Shown here: positions 9,125 to 19,467 of the stretch, piece after piece
Layout: each line of letters opens with the position of its first letter
Numbering within the stretch: position 1 is the stretch's first letter
Notes under the pieces: model-generated
Databases searched by the model: none
The model's input: the letters and a program-made list of their open reading frames with translations, nothing else
What the model was told of the DNA's origin: nothing
Origin: Aquisphaera insulae
Lineage (GTDB): Bacteria > Planctomycetota > Planctomycetia > Isosphaerales > Isosphaeraceae
Length of the DNA: 64,000 nucleotides
NCBI RefSeq assembly: GCF_011064615.1
Contig: NZ_JAALJH010000002.1
Coordinates: forward strand, 186,001 to 250,000
Direction of reading: 5' to 3'
Position numbers and translations under genes: made by a program

Positions 9125-10335
9125 CGGGCCACCTCCCGGAGGACATCCGCGAGGATGTCGCAGCCCTCATCGATCTGGTCGTCGGTCAGGTTGAGGGCCG
9201 GCAGGAGTCGGACGATGTGGCCGTGGGTGGCGTTGATCAGCAGCCCTCGCTCGAGGCACGTCGAGACGACCCCGGTCGCGTCGAACGTGAGGTCCAGGCC
9301 GATCATCACGCCCCGGACGCGGATCGCCCTGATCCGGTCCGGCAGCTCCGCGCGGAGCGACTCGAAGCGGGCTCGGAAGCGTCCGCCGATGGCGAGCCCA
9401 CGCCCGAGGAGCCCCTCCTCCTCGATCGTCTCGATCGTGGCGAGCCCGGCCCGGCAGGCGATCGGATTTCCGCCGAAGGTGGACGCGTGCAGGCCGGGCT
9501 GGAGCACCTGCGCGATCTCCGGCTTCGCCATCATCACGCCCGCGGCGATCCCGCCGGCCAGGGCCTTGGCGCACGTGAGGATGTCGGGCTCGATGCCGAA
9601 GTGCTGGTAGGCGAACCAGCGGCCGGTGCGGCCCATGCCCGTCTGGACCTCGTCCAGGATCAGGAGCATGCCCTTCTCGTCGCAGAGCTTGCGCAGGCCG
9701 GGGAGGTAATTCTCGTCGGGGACGATCACCCCGCCCTCGCCCTGGATCGGCTCCACGAGGACCGCCGCGGTCTGGCCGTCGGCCGCCCTGGCGACGGCGC
9801 CCAGGTCGTCGTAGGGGACGTAGCTGAAGCCCGGCACGAGGGGCTGGAAGGGCTCCTGATACTTGGGCTGGGCCGTCGCGGTCAGGGCCGCGAAGGTCCG
9901 CCCGTGGAAGCCCCCCTCCGCCGTGATCAGCTTGAACCGGCCCTTCGAATGCCCCCAGACGCGGGCGAGCTTGATGGCCGCCTCGTTGGCCTCCGCGCCG
10001 CTGTTGCAGAAGAAGCTCTGTCCGCCGAAGGACCGCTCCGAGAGGGCCTTCGCGAAGGCACCCTGCGCCTCCATGTACCAGGTGTTCGGCACGTGGATGA
10101 GCTGGCCGACCTGATCGCGGACCGCCTCGACGACGCGTGGCGGACAGTGGCCCAGGAGGTTGCAGCCCCAGCCGGGGAAGAAGTCGAGATAGCGCCTCCC
10201 CTCGGCGTCCCAGACCCAGGATCCCTCGCCCCTGACCAGGCAGACCGGGTAGCGGCGGTAGTTGGGGATGACGTACCGCGAGAACTCCTCGATGGTCTCC
10301 GCGGAACCTTGCGGGGCGATATGGACGTCTGGCAA
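9121..10335 (-). CDS. argD: acetylornithine aminotransferase
   Basis: 404 residues, class III PLP-dependent aminotransferase that transfers an amino group from glutamate to N-acetylglutamate semialdehyde. Seen motifs: [19 protein letters not shown] (cofactor phosphate binding), [21 protein letters not shown] (Asp contacting PLP) and TCAKALAGG with the Schiff-base lysine. The start appears to be TTG at 10335, preceded by a ggag-type site. It lies between argB and argF on one strand and overlaps argF by four bases. Confidence 0.95.
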   Translation of the reverse strand: MPDVHIAPQGSAETIEEFSRYVIPNYRRYPVCLVRGEGSWVWDAEGRRYLDFFPGWGCNLLGHCPPRVVEAVRDQVGQLIHVPNTWYMEAQGAFAKALSERSFGGQSFFCNSGAEANEAAIKLARVWGHSKGRFKLITAEGGFHGRTFAALTATAQPKYQEPFQPLVPGFSYVPYDDLGAVARAADGQTAAVLVEPIQGEGGVIVPDENYLPGLRKLCDEKGMLLILDEVQTGMGRTGRWFAYQHFGIEPDILTCAKALAGGIAAGVMMAKPEIAQVLQPGLHASTFGGNPIACRAGLATIETIEEEGLLGRGLAIGGRFRARFESLRAELPDRIRAIRVRGVMIGLDLTFDATGVVSTCLERGLLINATHGHIVRLLPALNLTDDQIDEGCDILADVLREVAR

Positions 10336-10428
10336 CGCAGGAAACTCCGGCAGCGGAAGGTGCGGGAAGCGGGGGCGGGCCCGCGGATGGATCTCATCAG
10401 GTTTGGATCGGGCGGGGTCGTGGGGGCC

Positions 10429-11373
10429 TCACCGGACCAGGACGGGCTTGCGGCCCGCGGGCGTGCGCTTGTCGATCGTGTCGGCGTTCTCGTTCTCGAT
10501 CTCGGTGCCGACCCCGCTGTCGGTGAAGATCTCCAGGAGGAGCGAGTGGCGGACTCGGCCGTCGATGATGTGGGTCTTGAGGACCCCGGCCTCCAGGGAG
10601 GTCAGGCAGGCTTCCACCTTGGGGATCATGCCCTTGTCGATGACCCCCTCGGCGATCAGCTCGCGGCACTCCGCCGGAGTCAGAGCCGAGATCAGGCTCG
10701 AAGGTTCGTTGCGATCGCGGAGAATCCCCGGCGTGTCGGTCAGGAAGACGAGCTTCTCGGCCTTCAGCGCCTGGGCCACGGCGGCGGCCGCCGTGTCGGC
10801 GTTCACGTTCAGGAGCTGCGTCTCGTCGTCCTCATCCTCCGCGAGCGACGGCAGGAGCGGGACGACGCCGGCCAGGCAGAGGTTCTCGATCGGCTCGATG
10901 TCTACCTCGGTGACCTCGCCGACGCGGCCGAGGTCCAGCTTCGTGCCGTCGGCCTCCTCGAGCATCAGCCTCCGCCCGTAGAGACATTGATGGGTCCTGT
11001 GGTGGAGGCCCGAGGCGCGGCCGCCGAACTTGCTGATGTGCCGCTCGATGTCGGTGTTGATGTCCTCGGCGAGCACCCGCGCGACGATCTCGAGCGTGGC
11101 GTCGTCGGTGTACCGCCGCCCTTTGACCCATCGCGGGACGATGCCGGCCTTCTCCATCGCCGCGGTGATCGCCTTGCCGCCGCCGTGGACGACCACGGGG
11201 CGCATGCCCACGGTCTGCATGAAGACGACGTCCACCAGGAGGGCGCGCAAGGACTCGGGATCTTCCATCACCGAGCCGCCGAGCTTGATGACCGTAAACC
11301 GGCCGTGAAACTTGCGGATGTATCCGAGCGCCGCGATCAGCACATCGGCCTTGCGAATCGCCTCCTCATGCAC
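10429..11373 (-). CDS. argB: acetylglutamate kinase
   Basis: 314 residues from a GTG at 11373 ([12 protein letters not shown]). It phosphorylates N-acetylglutamate, the second step of arginine synthesis. Amino-acid-kinase fold with [10 protein letters not shown] (ATP/phosphate binding), VVHGGGKAI, a glutamate-binding [11 protein letters not shown] and the LTDTPGI segment. The frame stays open upstream of 11373 but those codons do not look like the family. Compared with typical members there is a small insertion near EDEDDETQ. First gene of the argB-argD-argF cluster; argC and argJ are not in the window. Confidence 0.95.
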   Translation of the reverse strand: MHEEAIRKADVLIAALGYIRKFHGRFTVIKLGGSVMEDPESLRALLVDVVFMQTVGMRPVVVHGGGKAITAAMEKAGIVPRWVKGRRYTDDATLEIVARVLAEDINTDIERHISKFGGRASGLHHRTHQCLYGRRLMLEEADGTKLDLGRVGEVTEVDIEPIENLCLAGVVPLLPSLAEDEDDETQLLNVNADTAAAAVAQALKAEKLVFLTDTPGILRDRNEPSSLISALTPAECRELIAEGVIDKGMIPKVEACLTSLEAGVLKTHIIDGRVRHSLLLEIFTDSGVGTEIENENADTIDKRTPAGRKPVLVR

Positions 11374-11598
11374 AGCGCGTCCCCCTCTGGCCCTCGCGGG
11401 CCCTCCGACCGATTCGCCAATCAGTAAACCATGATTGTCCCCCAGATCCGGCCACTTGTAAAGTCCGGACCGAGGGTCGAAATGGAGGCGCGGAGGCGTG
11501 CAGATCCTTGGCGTTCGGCCGGGCTTGATTCCGTCGCGGGCCTGGATTGGAATCGAAAGCCGCGGACGTTTACGACGAGCCGGCCGGCGGGGAAGCCG

Positions 11599-12189
11599 AT
11601 GAAGATGTCGATCCTGGAACGCCTCCTGTTCGCCCAGGGAAACCGCTGTTTCTTCTGTGACCAGCCCTTGAACCGGTCGGAGGCGACCGTCGAGCACCTC
11701 GTGGCCAGCTCCAACGGGGGCAGCAATGCCGAGGGGAACTGCGTGGCGTGCTGCCAGTCGCTGAACTATCTGCTGGGCAGCCTGTCGCTCAAGGAGAAGC
11801 TGCGGGTGGTTCTCAACCAGCGCGGGCGGTTCCGCTGCCCGGCCCGCCGAGGATCCGAAGCCTTGCCCCCTGCGATCGAGAGCAAGAATGAAGACGAGGA
11901 TGAGAATCAGAGCGAGACCTCGGCCGCGATCGACCACGGCGGCCCCGGCCCCGGCCGGGCCGAGAGTCTCTTCCAGGCCGCCGTCCTCAAGCTCGCCCCC
12001 CTGAAGACTCCGCCGCGGACGCTAACCACACTCCGCAACCACTTGAAGGCCCTGCTGCCGACGATGACGCCGGAGGAGCAAGATGCCCTGATCGAGGTGC
12101 TGAAAGCGTCGGGCAAGATCGTCGAGGCCGACCGGAAGATCGAATATCACCTGGAGGCGAGCGGAGGCGGCTCCGACGTCTCGCCTTGA
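11599..12189 (+). CDS. HNH-type nuclease domain protein
   Basis: 196 residues from the ATG at 11599. Residues ~9-50 contain CFFCDQPL, a [12 protein letters not shown] core and NCVACC, i.e. the paired cysteines and EH...N residues of a zinc-stabilised HNH fold. The C-terminal half is acidic and then helical with no recognised domain. HNH proteins of this size can be orphan nucleases; there is no restriction, phage or toxin context, so no specific role is proposed. It is divergent from argB. Confidence 0.75.
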   Translation: MKMSILERLLFAQGNRCFFCDQPLNRSEATVEHLVASSNGGSNAEGNCVACCQSLNYLLGSLSLKEKLRVVLNQRGRFRCPARRGSEALPPAIESKNEDEDENQSETSAAIDHGGPGPGRAESLFQAAVLKLAPLKTPPRTLTTLRNHLKALLPTMTPEEQDALIEVLKASGKIVEADRKIEYHLEASGGGSDVSP

Positions 12190-12220
12190 CGGCTGTGCCT
12201 ACATCGCTCGACTCGGCCGT

Positions 12221-13072
12221 TCAGCTCCTCCGGCGTCGGCACCAGGCTCCGGCCGCAATCAAGAGCCCGCCGAGCGAGCCGCTCGTCAACGCCGCGGGCT
12301 CGGGGATGACGGAGGGGTTGCTTCCGGCGCTGGCGAGGTCGTTGATACGAAGCTCTCCCCCCGCGGCGGACGATACGGTGGACCTGTAAGTCAGGGCTCC
12401 GGTTGAAAGGTTGACGTCGTAAATGTCGCCGGTCGTGGTGTTCAGGCCGATCAGCGTGGACCCAGCGAAAGCCAGTTGAAGGTTAACCGGGAGCGAGGCG
12501 ATCGTGGTGACCGCGAAGGTCGTCAGGTCGATGCCGAAAAGCTCCTGTCCATTGTCGGTCACTCCGGCGCCGTAGATCGTGCTGCCCGAGAAGGCGATGT
12601 CGCCGAGTGCATAAGGCTTTACATCCCCGCTCATGGCGAACGCGGTGTCGGTGACAATCGACGTGCCCGAGCTCTCGAAGCCAACCTGGTGGATGAAGGG
12701 GCTGTTATTGGCGATGTACCAGTACGCTCCATCACCATAGGTACCGAAGGCGACGTTCCCGACGAGCCCCCCCGCGGCGACCGGGATACCACCCTCGGAC
12801 GCGAAGAGTGTGTCATTCGAGGTCAACCCAAAGGACGTATAATACAGGACCCCGTTGTCGCCTCGGGCCAGGCTGTTGCCGGAGTTGGCGCTGGAGCCGA
12901 GTGCGGCGGAGGACGTGCTCTCGACGAGGGTGGCGATCCCGGTATCGACGTCGATGGAGTAGATCCCGCCGCCGTACGCGACGGAGTTGATCCCGAGGAC
13001 GGACTCCGCCTTGGCCGGCGCAGCCAGGGCGCCGCAAAGGGCAATCAATGCGATCAGGTGACGCTTCGACAT
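12221..13072 (-). CDS. PEP-CTERM anchored extracellular protein
   Basis: 283 residues. A signal peptide (IALIALCGALAAPAKA) is followed by a low-complexity beta-rich domain with repeated strand patterns (YSIDVDTGIATLV, LYYTSFG, FGIDLTTFAVTTI), suggestive of a propeller-like fold, and a C-terminal PEP-CTERM tail: IPEPAAL, a hydrophobic helix, then CRRRRS. PEP-CTERM proteins are sorted by an exosortase, which is not in the window. Ligand or function unknown. It converges on the HNH gene, with stops 31 bases apart. Confidence 0.85.
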   Translation of the reverse strand: MSKRHLIALIALCGALAAPAKAESVLGINSVAYGGGIYSIDVDTGIATLVESTSSAALGSSANSGNSLARGDNGVLYYTSFGLTSNDTLFASEGGIPVAAGGLVGNVAFGTYGDGAYWYIANNSPFIHQVGFESSGTSIVTDTAFAMSGDVKPYALGDIAFSGSTIYGAGVTDNGQELFGIDLTTFAVTTIASLPVNLQLAFAGSTLIGLNTTTGDIYDVNLSTGALTYRSTVSSAAGGELRINDLASAGSNPSVIPEPAALTSGSLGGLLIAAGAWCRRRRS

Positions 13073-13284
13073 GGAAGAACCTCGCTACGGTGAATGTCCC
13101 GAATCGAATAGAACATCGCGGGGCCGCGGCGGGAGGGAGGGAGATGGTCGCGGCATCATGAGGCATCCATGCCCCGCAGGGCTTGAAGCGAGCGCTCGTC
13201 CTCCCGACCGGCTCGGGGGAACATCGTGAGGGCGCTGGACCGCCGAGGCGAGACCACGCCCCCCCCATCGAACTCGCTCGCGAT

Positions 13285-13884
13285 TCAACGGGGGCGCCGC
13301 CTCCTCCAGGCCAGGCCGAGTGCGGCCAGGGCCGACGCCGTGCCGCTGCCGACGAGGCTGGAGGGCTCGGGGACCGCGGCCGGGGAGAACTCGATATTGA
13401 AGGTCACCGACGCGGTGTCTTCCCCCCTGGGGATGTAGTAGTTACCGACGCCGATCGTGATCGAATCTGACGACACGGCGCTACGAGTAATCGCGATATG
13501 TCCAGACTCGTTCGCCTGCCTCTCCAGCCCGATGATCGAGGCACCCCCGGCGACCGGGAGGGACGTGAATGTAAACAGCCAGTTGTCATTCGGCGCGAGA
13601 ATGGCAATACCGCCGAGTTGGCTCGATACGAAGGAGATGGTGAGCGTGGTCTCGGTGAAGTCGGCATAGACCGTCTGGCTCGCATTGACAGGGTCGGTTC
13701 CGCTGAATTCCGGGGCGTCGGGCGAGAGGATCGCGGTGGAGTTGTTGAAGGCCTGGCTCTTGGGCGGATAGGAGACCTTGAGATTCCCATTCAACGACAT
13801 ACCCGGAATTAGGCCCGCCCGAACGGGCGAGCCGCTGCCGAACGTGACCCAGAGGGCAAGGAGTGCAATTCCGTACCTGGTCAT
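13285..13884 (-). CDS. PEP-CTERM anchored extracellular protein
   Basis: 199 residues from the ATG at 13884, preceded by ggaggt at six bases. Signal peptide (ALLALWVTFGSGSPVRA), a single beta-rich domain, and a C-terminal VPEPSSL, hydrophobic stretch, and WRRRRPR typical of PEP-CTERM sorting. No enzymatic motif. It shares the strand with the other PEP-CTERM gene at 12221 but the 212-base gap suggests separate transcription. A GTGTAAGG motif lies 255 bases upstream (see findings). Confidence 0.83.
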   Translation of the reverse strand: MTRYGIALLALWVTFGSGSPVRAGLIPGMSLNGNLKVSYPPKSQAFNNSTAILSPDAPEFSGTDPVNASQTVYADFTETTLTISFVSSQLGGIAILAPNDNWLFTFTSLPVAGGASIIGLERQANESGHIAITRSAVSSDSITIGVGNYYIPRGEDTASVTFNIEFSPAAVPEPSSLVGSGTASALAALGLAWRRRRPR

Positions 13885-14278
13885 GAGCGTACCTCCAATC
13901 GTCGAGAAGCGTACGGTGATGGTCGAGGGGAGCGACCTGTCGTTGATGGAGGCCCAGGGGCGGAGAGGAGGATCGAGCAGAAACCTGTCCCGGGGATGAT
14001 GGACGGGCAGAGAGGCGAGGTATGAGCCTCGTCTCGTCTTCCGCGTGCAGACAGACCTCTCGACCTCGTCACTCTCTGCTCGATGTCGTCGTACCGGCCG
14101 CGCTGGGTCCAGCAACTATTCAGGGCCGTGGGCGAGAACCTTACACGAGGCGAGAAAAAATCGGGCAATCGCCGCAAGGATCGACCTGATCCGCGACGGG
14201 GCGCGGTGCGAGGGAAGGATGTGCGGCTCAAGTTGAGGCCTGCGGTATCCGCGATCCCGAGCGCTCCGGGCCGGTCGC
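13885..14278. other. intergenic region upstream of a PEP-CTERM gene
   Basis: No protein-like frame. A poly-T tract and GTGTAAGG (minus strand; complement at 14139-14146) stand here, in a layout also found upstream of the PEP-CTERM gene at 21643. No terminator with a clear T-run was seen after the DUF1559 gene that ends at 14279. Confidence 0.4.
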
Positions 14279-15295
14279 TCAGTAGGATTCGGCGGAGAGG
14301 ATCTCGCCGCCGGATCGCGTCGCCAGGGCCTGGTAGACTCCGGGGCGAATGTCTGCGGGGAGCTGGAAGGGTTCGTCCTTGCCAGGATCCAGGCCGAGGG
14401 GGAGGCCCGTGGCCGGGTCATACGGCCAGGTGTCGATCGTCTCCCTGAGGAACCGGACCGAGCCGTCGGCGAAGGCGAAGTGGCAGCCCCCCGGGTGCCG
14501 GCTTGAGGCCCCCGCGATGTACGCGGAGTCTCTCACGTCGTACCGCCGGGCGTAGCCGTCGGCCGCCCTGGGACCCGGGTTCATCGGCCAGGCCGCGCAG
14601 AAGAGGGTGTCGCCGTAGTTGCCGGTCGTCCACCAGTGCCACCAGGATGCCCACGTGGGGTCGAGCAACCCGTGGTCGCGCTCTCCGATCAGGAACGTGT
14701 TCGAGAATCCGTCGGTGACCTGAGCGGGGCAGATCGAGCCGACCATCTGGAAGAGGCCGTTCATCCGCGTCTGGGGCACCGGGTCCTGCATACCCCAGAG
14801 CTGCCAGATCCCGGAGTTTCCGGCGTAGCTGCTGAGCGAGACGCGAGCCGTCATCCCCTCGGAAAGGAGCGTCGATTTGACGATGGAGGGATCGCTCGGG
14901 CACCAGAGGACCGAGAGCGAATGCGTCATCACCGTCCGATTCACGACGTCGCGAATGTTCACGTCGAAATTCAACGCCGAGAAGACCGGCGACTGCTCGA
15001 GCTGGGGGAGCATCGCGATGAACAGGCTGTGGTTCGTCCTGACCGAGGAGATCCCGACATCGAACTGGAGAGGCATCCCGATCGGCAGGGCGCCCCAGAC
15101 GCCCGCGTATCCGTGAGTCGCGAGGGCGATCTGCTTCAGGTTGCTGGCGCACTGGATGCGACGGGCAGCCTCTCTCGCGCGCTGGACGGCCGGCAGCAAC
15201 AGGGCCAGGAGCACCCCGAGGATCGCGATGACGGTCAGGAGCTCGATCAGCGTAAAGCCCGATCGCCGACGATCGTGACGGTCGCGATCGCTCAT
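14279..15295 (-). CDS. DUF1559 pseudopilin-like protein
   Basis: 338 residues. Prepilin-like N-terminus with charged leader then [15 protein letters not shown] and a helix ending in LLLPAVQRAREAARR, followed by CASNLKQIA, WCPSDPS and a C-terminal HPGGCHFAFADGSVRF (the H-x-GG...DGS signature of DUF1559). Its sequence beyond the helix differs from the other two family members in the window. Role unknown; the family is linked to the planctomycete cell surface by its pseudopilin N-terminus. It is 184 bases downstream of the kinase gene's end on the other side, not obviously an operon. Confidence 0.9.
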   Translation of the reverse strand: MSDRDRHDRRRSGFTLIELLTVIAILGVLLALLLPAVQRAREAARRIQCASNLKQIALATHGYAGVWGALPIGMPLQFDVGISSVRTNHSLFIAMLPQLEQSPVFSALNFDVNIRDVVNRTVMTHSLSVLWCPSDPSIVKSTLLSEGMTARVSLSSYAGNSGIWQLWGMQDPVPQTRMNGLFQMVGSICPAQVTDGFSNTFLIGERDHGLLDPTWASWWHWWTTGNYGDTLFCAAWPMNPGPRAADGYARRYDVRDSAYIAGASSRHPGGCHFAFADGSVRFLRETIDTWPYDPATGLPLGLDPGKDEPFQLPADIRPGVYQALATRSGGEILSAESY

Positions 15296-15478
15296 CGTGG
15301 CCTCGCGTTCCTACGGGCTTTCGAAGAGGCCATGGACACCTGTCTTCGAGAGAGGCGGCAAGACAGTTGTACCGGTGGTGATTGAAAAGATCCACAGCAT
15401 TCCCGCGGGAATGTGGCCGTTCTTCGTTCCCACGATACGGGAGTCGATCCTCTCATCCACATCCTCGCGTCGTCGCGG

Positions 15479-18400
15479 CTATGGCAGAGTTCGGGCGACC
15501 CGGAAGCCCACCTGGAGGTCGCGGACGGAGGGGCGATAGGGGAAGCTGTGGGCGGACCGGAGCCCCTCGACGGCGTAGTGCAGCGAGCCGCCGCGGACCT
15601 CCAGCGGCAGGTTGTCCGTCACGGCCGCGTCGGCGAAGCGATCAGGAATAGGCTCGACGGCTCCGGTCGCCTCGGTCACGAACGGCGTGGTCGTCCATTC
15701 GACGGCATTCCCGAGCATGTCGAAGAGGCCGAAGTCATTCGGCTTCAGCCGGCCGATCGGCTGGAGCAGGCCGCCGGAGTTCTTCCGGTGCCAGACATAA
15801 CCGTCCAGCCATCGCTCGTCGGCCCCGAACGGCCGGCTCGAGGCCGCCCCCGCGCGGCAGGCAAACTCCCATTCGGCATTCGTGGCCATCCGGTATCCCG
15901 TCCGCGCGAGGTTTGCCGCGCGGAGGGTCATGTCGGGCTGAGCAGGATCGGGATAAAACCACTCTTCCTTCGGGATGCCCTCGGCCCGGCTCAGCCAGTT
16001 GCAATACCGGGCGGCCTCATACCATTCGATGGCGGTCATCGGCCGGTCGTCCGAGGGGAGCGCAGCCCGGACCGCCGGGATATTCAGGATATCGGGCGTG
16101 CGCGGGTCCTCGCCCAGGAACCGGCGGTACTGGCCGACCGTGACCTCGTCGGCCGCGATGGCGAAGGTGCGATCGATCCGCCGGCGGAGCGGCGTCTCGT
16201 TCGGGAGCCTGCCGGGCTCGTCGGTCGGGGATCCCATCCGGAATTCGACCGGGCCGCGGAGGATGACGAACGTCGACCCGTGATGGTCCACGTACCAACG
16301 ACGGTCCCTTGAGATCCTCTCGCCCGCCAGCTCCTGGTCGATGGCGTCGAGCTCCGGGGCCCGTCCCCGTCCCCGGCGCCGGCGGAGCAGCCAATCGACG
16401 GCGCCATGGATGCCGGGGTCCGGGTCGTTGCGATACCAATCGACCAGAGTGCCCGCGATGGCGTCGAGTCCCGCGGCGGCCGTGTCCTCGGACGGGCCTT
16501 CGCCGAGGCCGAGGATCAGGGCACGCCGGGCGAAGACGTTCGACTCGACGGGCAACCGCTCGCAGATCGCCCGCGGGGCCACTCCCAGCCCTCGCCAGGC
16601 GTGGATCCATTCCGCCCTCCCGCCATGGTTCGCGGGCTCGCCCAGAAACCGCCAGGCCCACCGAGGATGGCCCAGCCGGAGGAGCGAGATGACGACCTGG
16701 CAGGCCCGGTGGGACGGGACTTCTCCGGGATCGACGGGCCCCTCGACGTGCCGCTCCAGCGCCGCGATCGCCGCGTCCCGCTCCTCGGCTGGCAGCGAGC
16801 CGACTTGCGAGATGATGTCGTCGAACGGCCCCGGCTCGGCGTCCGGCAGGATCTCGGCGAGGTCGACGGCGCGGTCCGCGTTCGACGGCCGGTTCGCATA
16901 ATCGAGCAGGATGCTGAAGGCGAGCGCCCGAGCCTCGACCCTGTCGCGATCGCCGAGGATCGTCCGAAGGGGCACCTTCAGTACGCCCGCAATCGGCTCG
17001 AAAGCCCTCCCCCACGCTCCGATCAGGAGGGGGTTCTGGCGAGTCAGCCCCTCCGCCACGCGAGGGGCGAGCGCCTGCCACCGCCCGTCCTCGGGGGAGA
17101 GGAGCGAGAGGACCGCCGCGGCCCGCAGAGGCTCGTCCGTCAGGTTCGGGTCCGCCTCCGAGACGAGCCCCCAGAGTTCGGGCAGCCATGACGGGCGATC
17201 CTCATCGCCTCCCAGGGTCTCCCGGATGATGATGAGTTGATCGGGGCCCGTCCGCGGGCTCAGGAGCCGGCGGCGGAGGAAGGCGCGGCGATCGGCATCG
17301 ATAGGGCGGAGCGCGAGCGCGGCGTGCAGCCTGGCGTCGGAGCCCTCCGGCCGGTCGCGATACATCGCGAGCAAGGGCTGCTCCGCCCATCGGCGGTAGC
17401 GTTGCAACTGGCCCGCGATCTGGGGGACGTTCCGCGTGTCGGCCGTCTCGAGCGCCGCGACGAGGGCCCGTGCCGTGGAGGAATCGACACGGATCTGCCC
17501 CCAGACCAGGCTCGCGGCGAGGATCGCGAGGGGCATCGCGGATGTGGCCGAGGCGACAATCACACGGTGCCGTCGCGCCCAGCGAAGGGCACGATCGATC
17601 CGGGGATCGGGATAGGCCGAGACCGGCTCCCCGGCGAGCCACTTCTCCATGTCCGCGGCCAGGCCAGCGGGCGAGGGATACCGGTCGGCGGGCCGGAGCG
17701 ACATCGCCTTCAGGCAGATCGCCTCGAGGCGAGGATCCATGTCGTACCGGACGGCCCGGGGGCGCGGGAAGTCGCCCCGGCTCGCCTTCTCGAGGACCTC
17801 GGCAGAGTCGCTCCCTCGCACCGGCGATCGGCCGGTCAGGATTGCGTAGAGGGTGGCGCCCAGGCTATACGTGTCGCTCGCCGGTCCGACCTCTCCGTGT
17901 CTGCCCCATGCCTGCTCCGGGCTCATGAAGGCGGGCGTGCCGATTCGGTCGTCCGCCCTGGTCAGCTCGGGCTCGGTCTGCGGGGCCATCTCGTCCGGTC
18001 GTGACTCCCCGTGCGGTCGCGGCGGGCCGGGGCGATCATCCGGGGACTTGGCGAGGCCCCAGTCAACCACCAGGGTCTCTCCGAACGGCCCCAGCATGAT
18101 GTTGCCCGGCTTCACGTCCCGATGGACGACCCCGCGGCTGTGTGCGTATGCCAGCGTGTTGCAGGCGTCGATGAGCTTCCTCAGCAGCGAGCGGAAGGCC
18201 AGGTTCCGGGCCGCGGGGTCGTCCTCCCCGGCACCCTGATGGAAATCCCGGATCGCCTGCTCGAGACTCGTGCCTCGGATCAGGCGCATCGCGTAGTAGG
18301 GCCGGCCGCGCGCGTCCGTCCCCCGCCCGTAGACGGGCACGATCCCCGGATGCTCGAGCCCGCCCGTTATCTCCGCCTCCCGGAGGAATCGGGCCCTCAG

Positions 18401-18847
18401 GGCCGCCTGGTTGGCGGCCTCCTCCCGGATCTGCTTGAGGACGACCTCACGAGGGACCTCGCGGTCGCGCGCCAGGTAAAGCTCGCCGAGTCCGCCCCGG
18501 TTCTCCAGGCGGATGACCTCGTAGCGTTCTCCCGGACCAGAGGGCCGGGCCTCATCCTGCCGGGCTCCGTCTCGGGGCGGATTCGCCGCCGAAGTCGCCG
18601 CGATCGCCGGAGGTCGTTCTCCCAGCTCCGCGAGGAACGCGAGCTCTCCCCGGATCTCGTCGGTCTGCGAGGTGCGGAGTCGATCCAGCAGCGGATCGAT
18701 CGGTTCGAGGTCCGCCAGGACGTGGTCGAGCCGCTCCCAACAAGCCGCGCAGCTCTCGACGTGTGCCTCGACCTCGGCCAGCTCCGTGTCAATGAGCTCG
18801 CCGTTCACCCAGGCGGCCAGGGATTGCGCGGAGGGGCATCGGTTCAT
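15479..18847 (-). CDS. Ser/Thr protein kinase with N-terminal zinc-finger-like motif and C-terminal SUMF1-like domain
   Basis: 1,122 residues from the ATG at 18847. Residues ~28-40 hold HVESCAACW, the HxxxCxxC motif of anti-sigma zinc fingers. The kinase domain (~105-420) is complete: RGGLGELYL loop, catalytic Lys in VVLKQI, HRDVKPGNIM, VDWGLAK and GTPAFMSPEQ. One transmembrane segment (~440-460) follows, then a long helical region with HEAT-like character, and from ~870 a sulfatase-modifying-factor/formylglycine-like domain (FRMGSPTDE, WYEAARYCNW, GYRMATNAEWEFACR, GNAVEWT, RGGS, VGFRVAR). The catalytic Cys pair of true FGE was not seen. It starts five bases after the ECF sigma gene, so the pair is cotranscribed. 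Confidence 0.92.
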   Translation of the reverse strand: MNRCPSAQSLAAWVNGELIDTELAEVEAHVESCAACWERLDHVLADLEPIDPLLDRLRTSQTDEIRGELAFLAELGERPPAIAATSAANPPRDGARQDEARPSGPGERYEVIRLENRGGLGELYLARDREVPREVVLKQIREEAANQAALRARFLREAEITGGLEHPGIVPVYGRGTDARGRPYYAMRLIRGTSLEQAIRDFHQGAGEDDPAARNLAFRSLLRKLIDACNTLAYAHSRGVVHRDVKPGNIMLGPFGETLVVDWGLAKSPDDRPGPPRPHGESRPDEMAPQTEPELTRADDRIGTPAFMSPEQAWGRHGEVGPASDTYSLGATLYAILTGRSPVRGSDSAEVLEKASRGDFPRPRAVRYDMDPRLEAICLKAMSLRPADRYPSPAGLAADMEKWLAGEPVSAYPDPRIDRALRWARRHRVIVASATSAMPLAILAASLVWGQIRVDSSTARALVAALETADTRNVPQIAGQLQRYRRWAEQPLLAMYRDRPEGSDARLHAALALRPIDADRRAFLRRRLLSPRTGPDQLIIIRETLGGDEDRPSWLPELWGLVSEADPNLTDEPLRAAAVLSLLSPEDGRWQALAPRVAEGLTRQNPLLIGAWGRAFEPIAGVLKVPLRTILGDRDRVEARALAFSILLDYANRPSNADRAVDLAEILPDAEPGPFDDIISQVGSLPAEERDAAIAALERHVEGPVDPGEVPSHRACQVVISLLRLGHPRWAWRFLGEPANHGGRAEWIHAWRGLGVAPRAICERLPVESNVFARRALILGLGEGPSEDTAAAGLDAIAGTLVDWYRNDPDPGIHGAVDWLLRRRRGRGRAPELDAIDQELAGERISRDRRWYVDHHGSTFVILRGPVEFRMGSPTDEPGRLPNETPLRRRIDRTFAIAADEVTVGQYRRFLGEDPRTPDILNIPAVRAALPSDDRPMTAIEWYEAARYCNWLSRAEGIPKEEWFYPDPAQPDMTLRAANLARTGYRMATNAEWEFACRAGAASSRPFGADERWLDGYVWHRKNSGGLLQPIGRLKPNDFGLFDMLGNAVEWTTTPFVTEATGAVEPIPDRFADAAVTDNLPLEVRGGSLHYAVEGLRSAHSFPYRPSVRDLQVGFRVARTLP

Positions 18848-18852
18848 GACGA

Positions 18853-19467
18853 TCAATCGGGATCCAGGACGCGGATCTCGTCGCGCAGCATCTTCTGAAC
18901 ACGGCACTTGGCCACGAATACCGAGGACACGGTGAGGCCCAATTGCAGCGCCGCCTGGGAGCCGGAGACCCCATCGACGGCCAGGAGCCGGAACGCCTCG
19001 AACGTCTGCGCACCGACCCGTCTCGAGACGCGATCCATGGCCAGGGATAGCAGATGACGCTCGTGGGCTTCTTCCAGGCGATGGATCAGGTCATCCCGCG
19101 CCTCGATGGAATCCAGCGCAGCGATGGAGGTGAAGTGCTCGGCGACGGCGTGCGGAATGCCTCGCCCCCTGACGAGGTCACACCAGGCGTAGTACGTCGT
19201 GGTCTTGAGGTAAGCGCGGAAGCTCCGGGACGGGTCGTAACGGAACCGATCCATGCGTTCGAAGAGGCGAAGGAGCACATCCTGCGTGGCATCGCGCGCA
19301 TCCGCCTCCTGCAAGCCCCATCGCCGGCTCCAGTTGTAGATCCTCGGCCCGTAGAGAGTGACGATGGCCTGCCAGGCCTCCGGATTGCCGGGATCTTCCC
19401 GAAGCCGATGGAGCAGAGATGCGGGGGTTTCGTCGGCTCGGGAGGGCTTCGTAACCTCTTCTTGCAT
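18853..19467 (-). CDS. ECF-type RNA polymerase sigma factor
   Basis: 204 residues from the ATG at 19467. Region 2 reads GPRIYNWSRRWGLQEADARDATQ with the conserved DATQDVLLRLF, and region 4 is a helix-turn-helix around GSQAALQLGLTVSSVFVAKCRVQ. It matches the planctomycete ECF groups that sit next to large Ser/Thr kinases. The downstream kinase begins after five bases and carries an anti-sigma-like zinc-finger motif, so it may hold the sigma factor inactive and release it on phosphorylation; this is inference from the family. No recognised autoregulatory promoter was found. Confidence 0.9.
   Translation of the reverse strand: MQEEVTKPSRADETPASLLHRLREDPGNPEAWQAIVTLYGPRIYNWSRRWGLQEADARDATQDVLLRLFERMDRFRYDPSRSFRAYLKTTTYYAWCDLVRGRGIPHAVAEHFTSIAALDSIEARDDLIHRLEEAHERHLLSLAMDRVSRRVGAQTFEAFRLLAVDGVSGSQAALQLGLTVSSVFVAKCRVQKMLRDEIRVLDPD

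Noticed and set aside
8974-11427. 817-codon open frame on the plus strand over argF-argD-argB
   Set aside because: Shadow of three strongly supported arginine genes; Arg/Gly/Asp-rich without any domain.
15800-16400. formylglycine-generating activity of the kinase C-terminus
   Set aside because: The catalytic cysteine pair of FGE was not found in the corresponding place, so only the fold is claimed.
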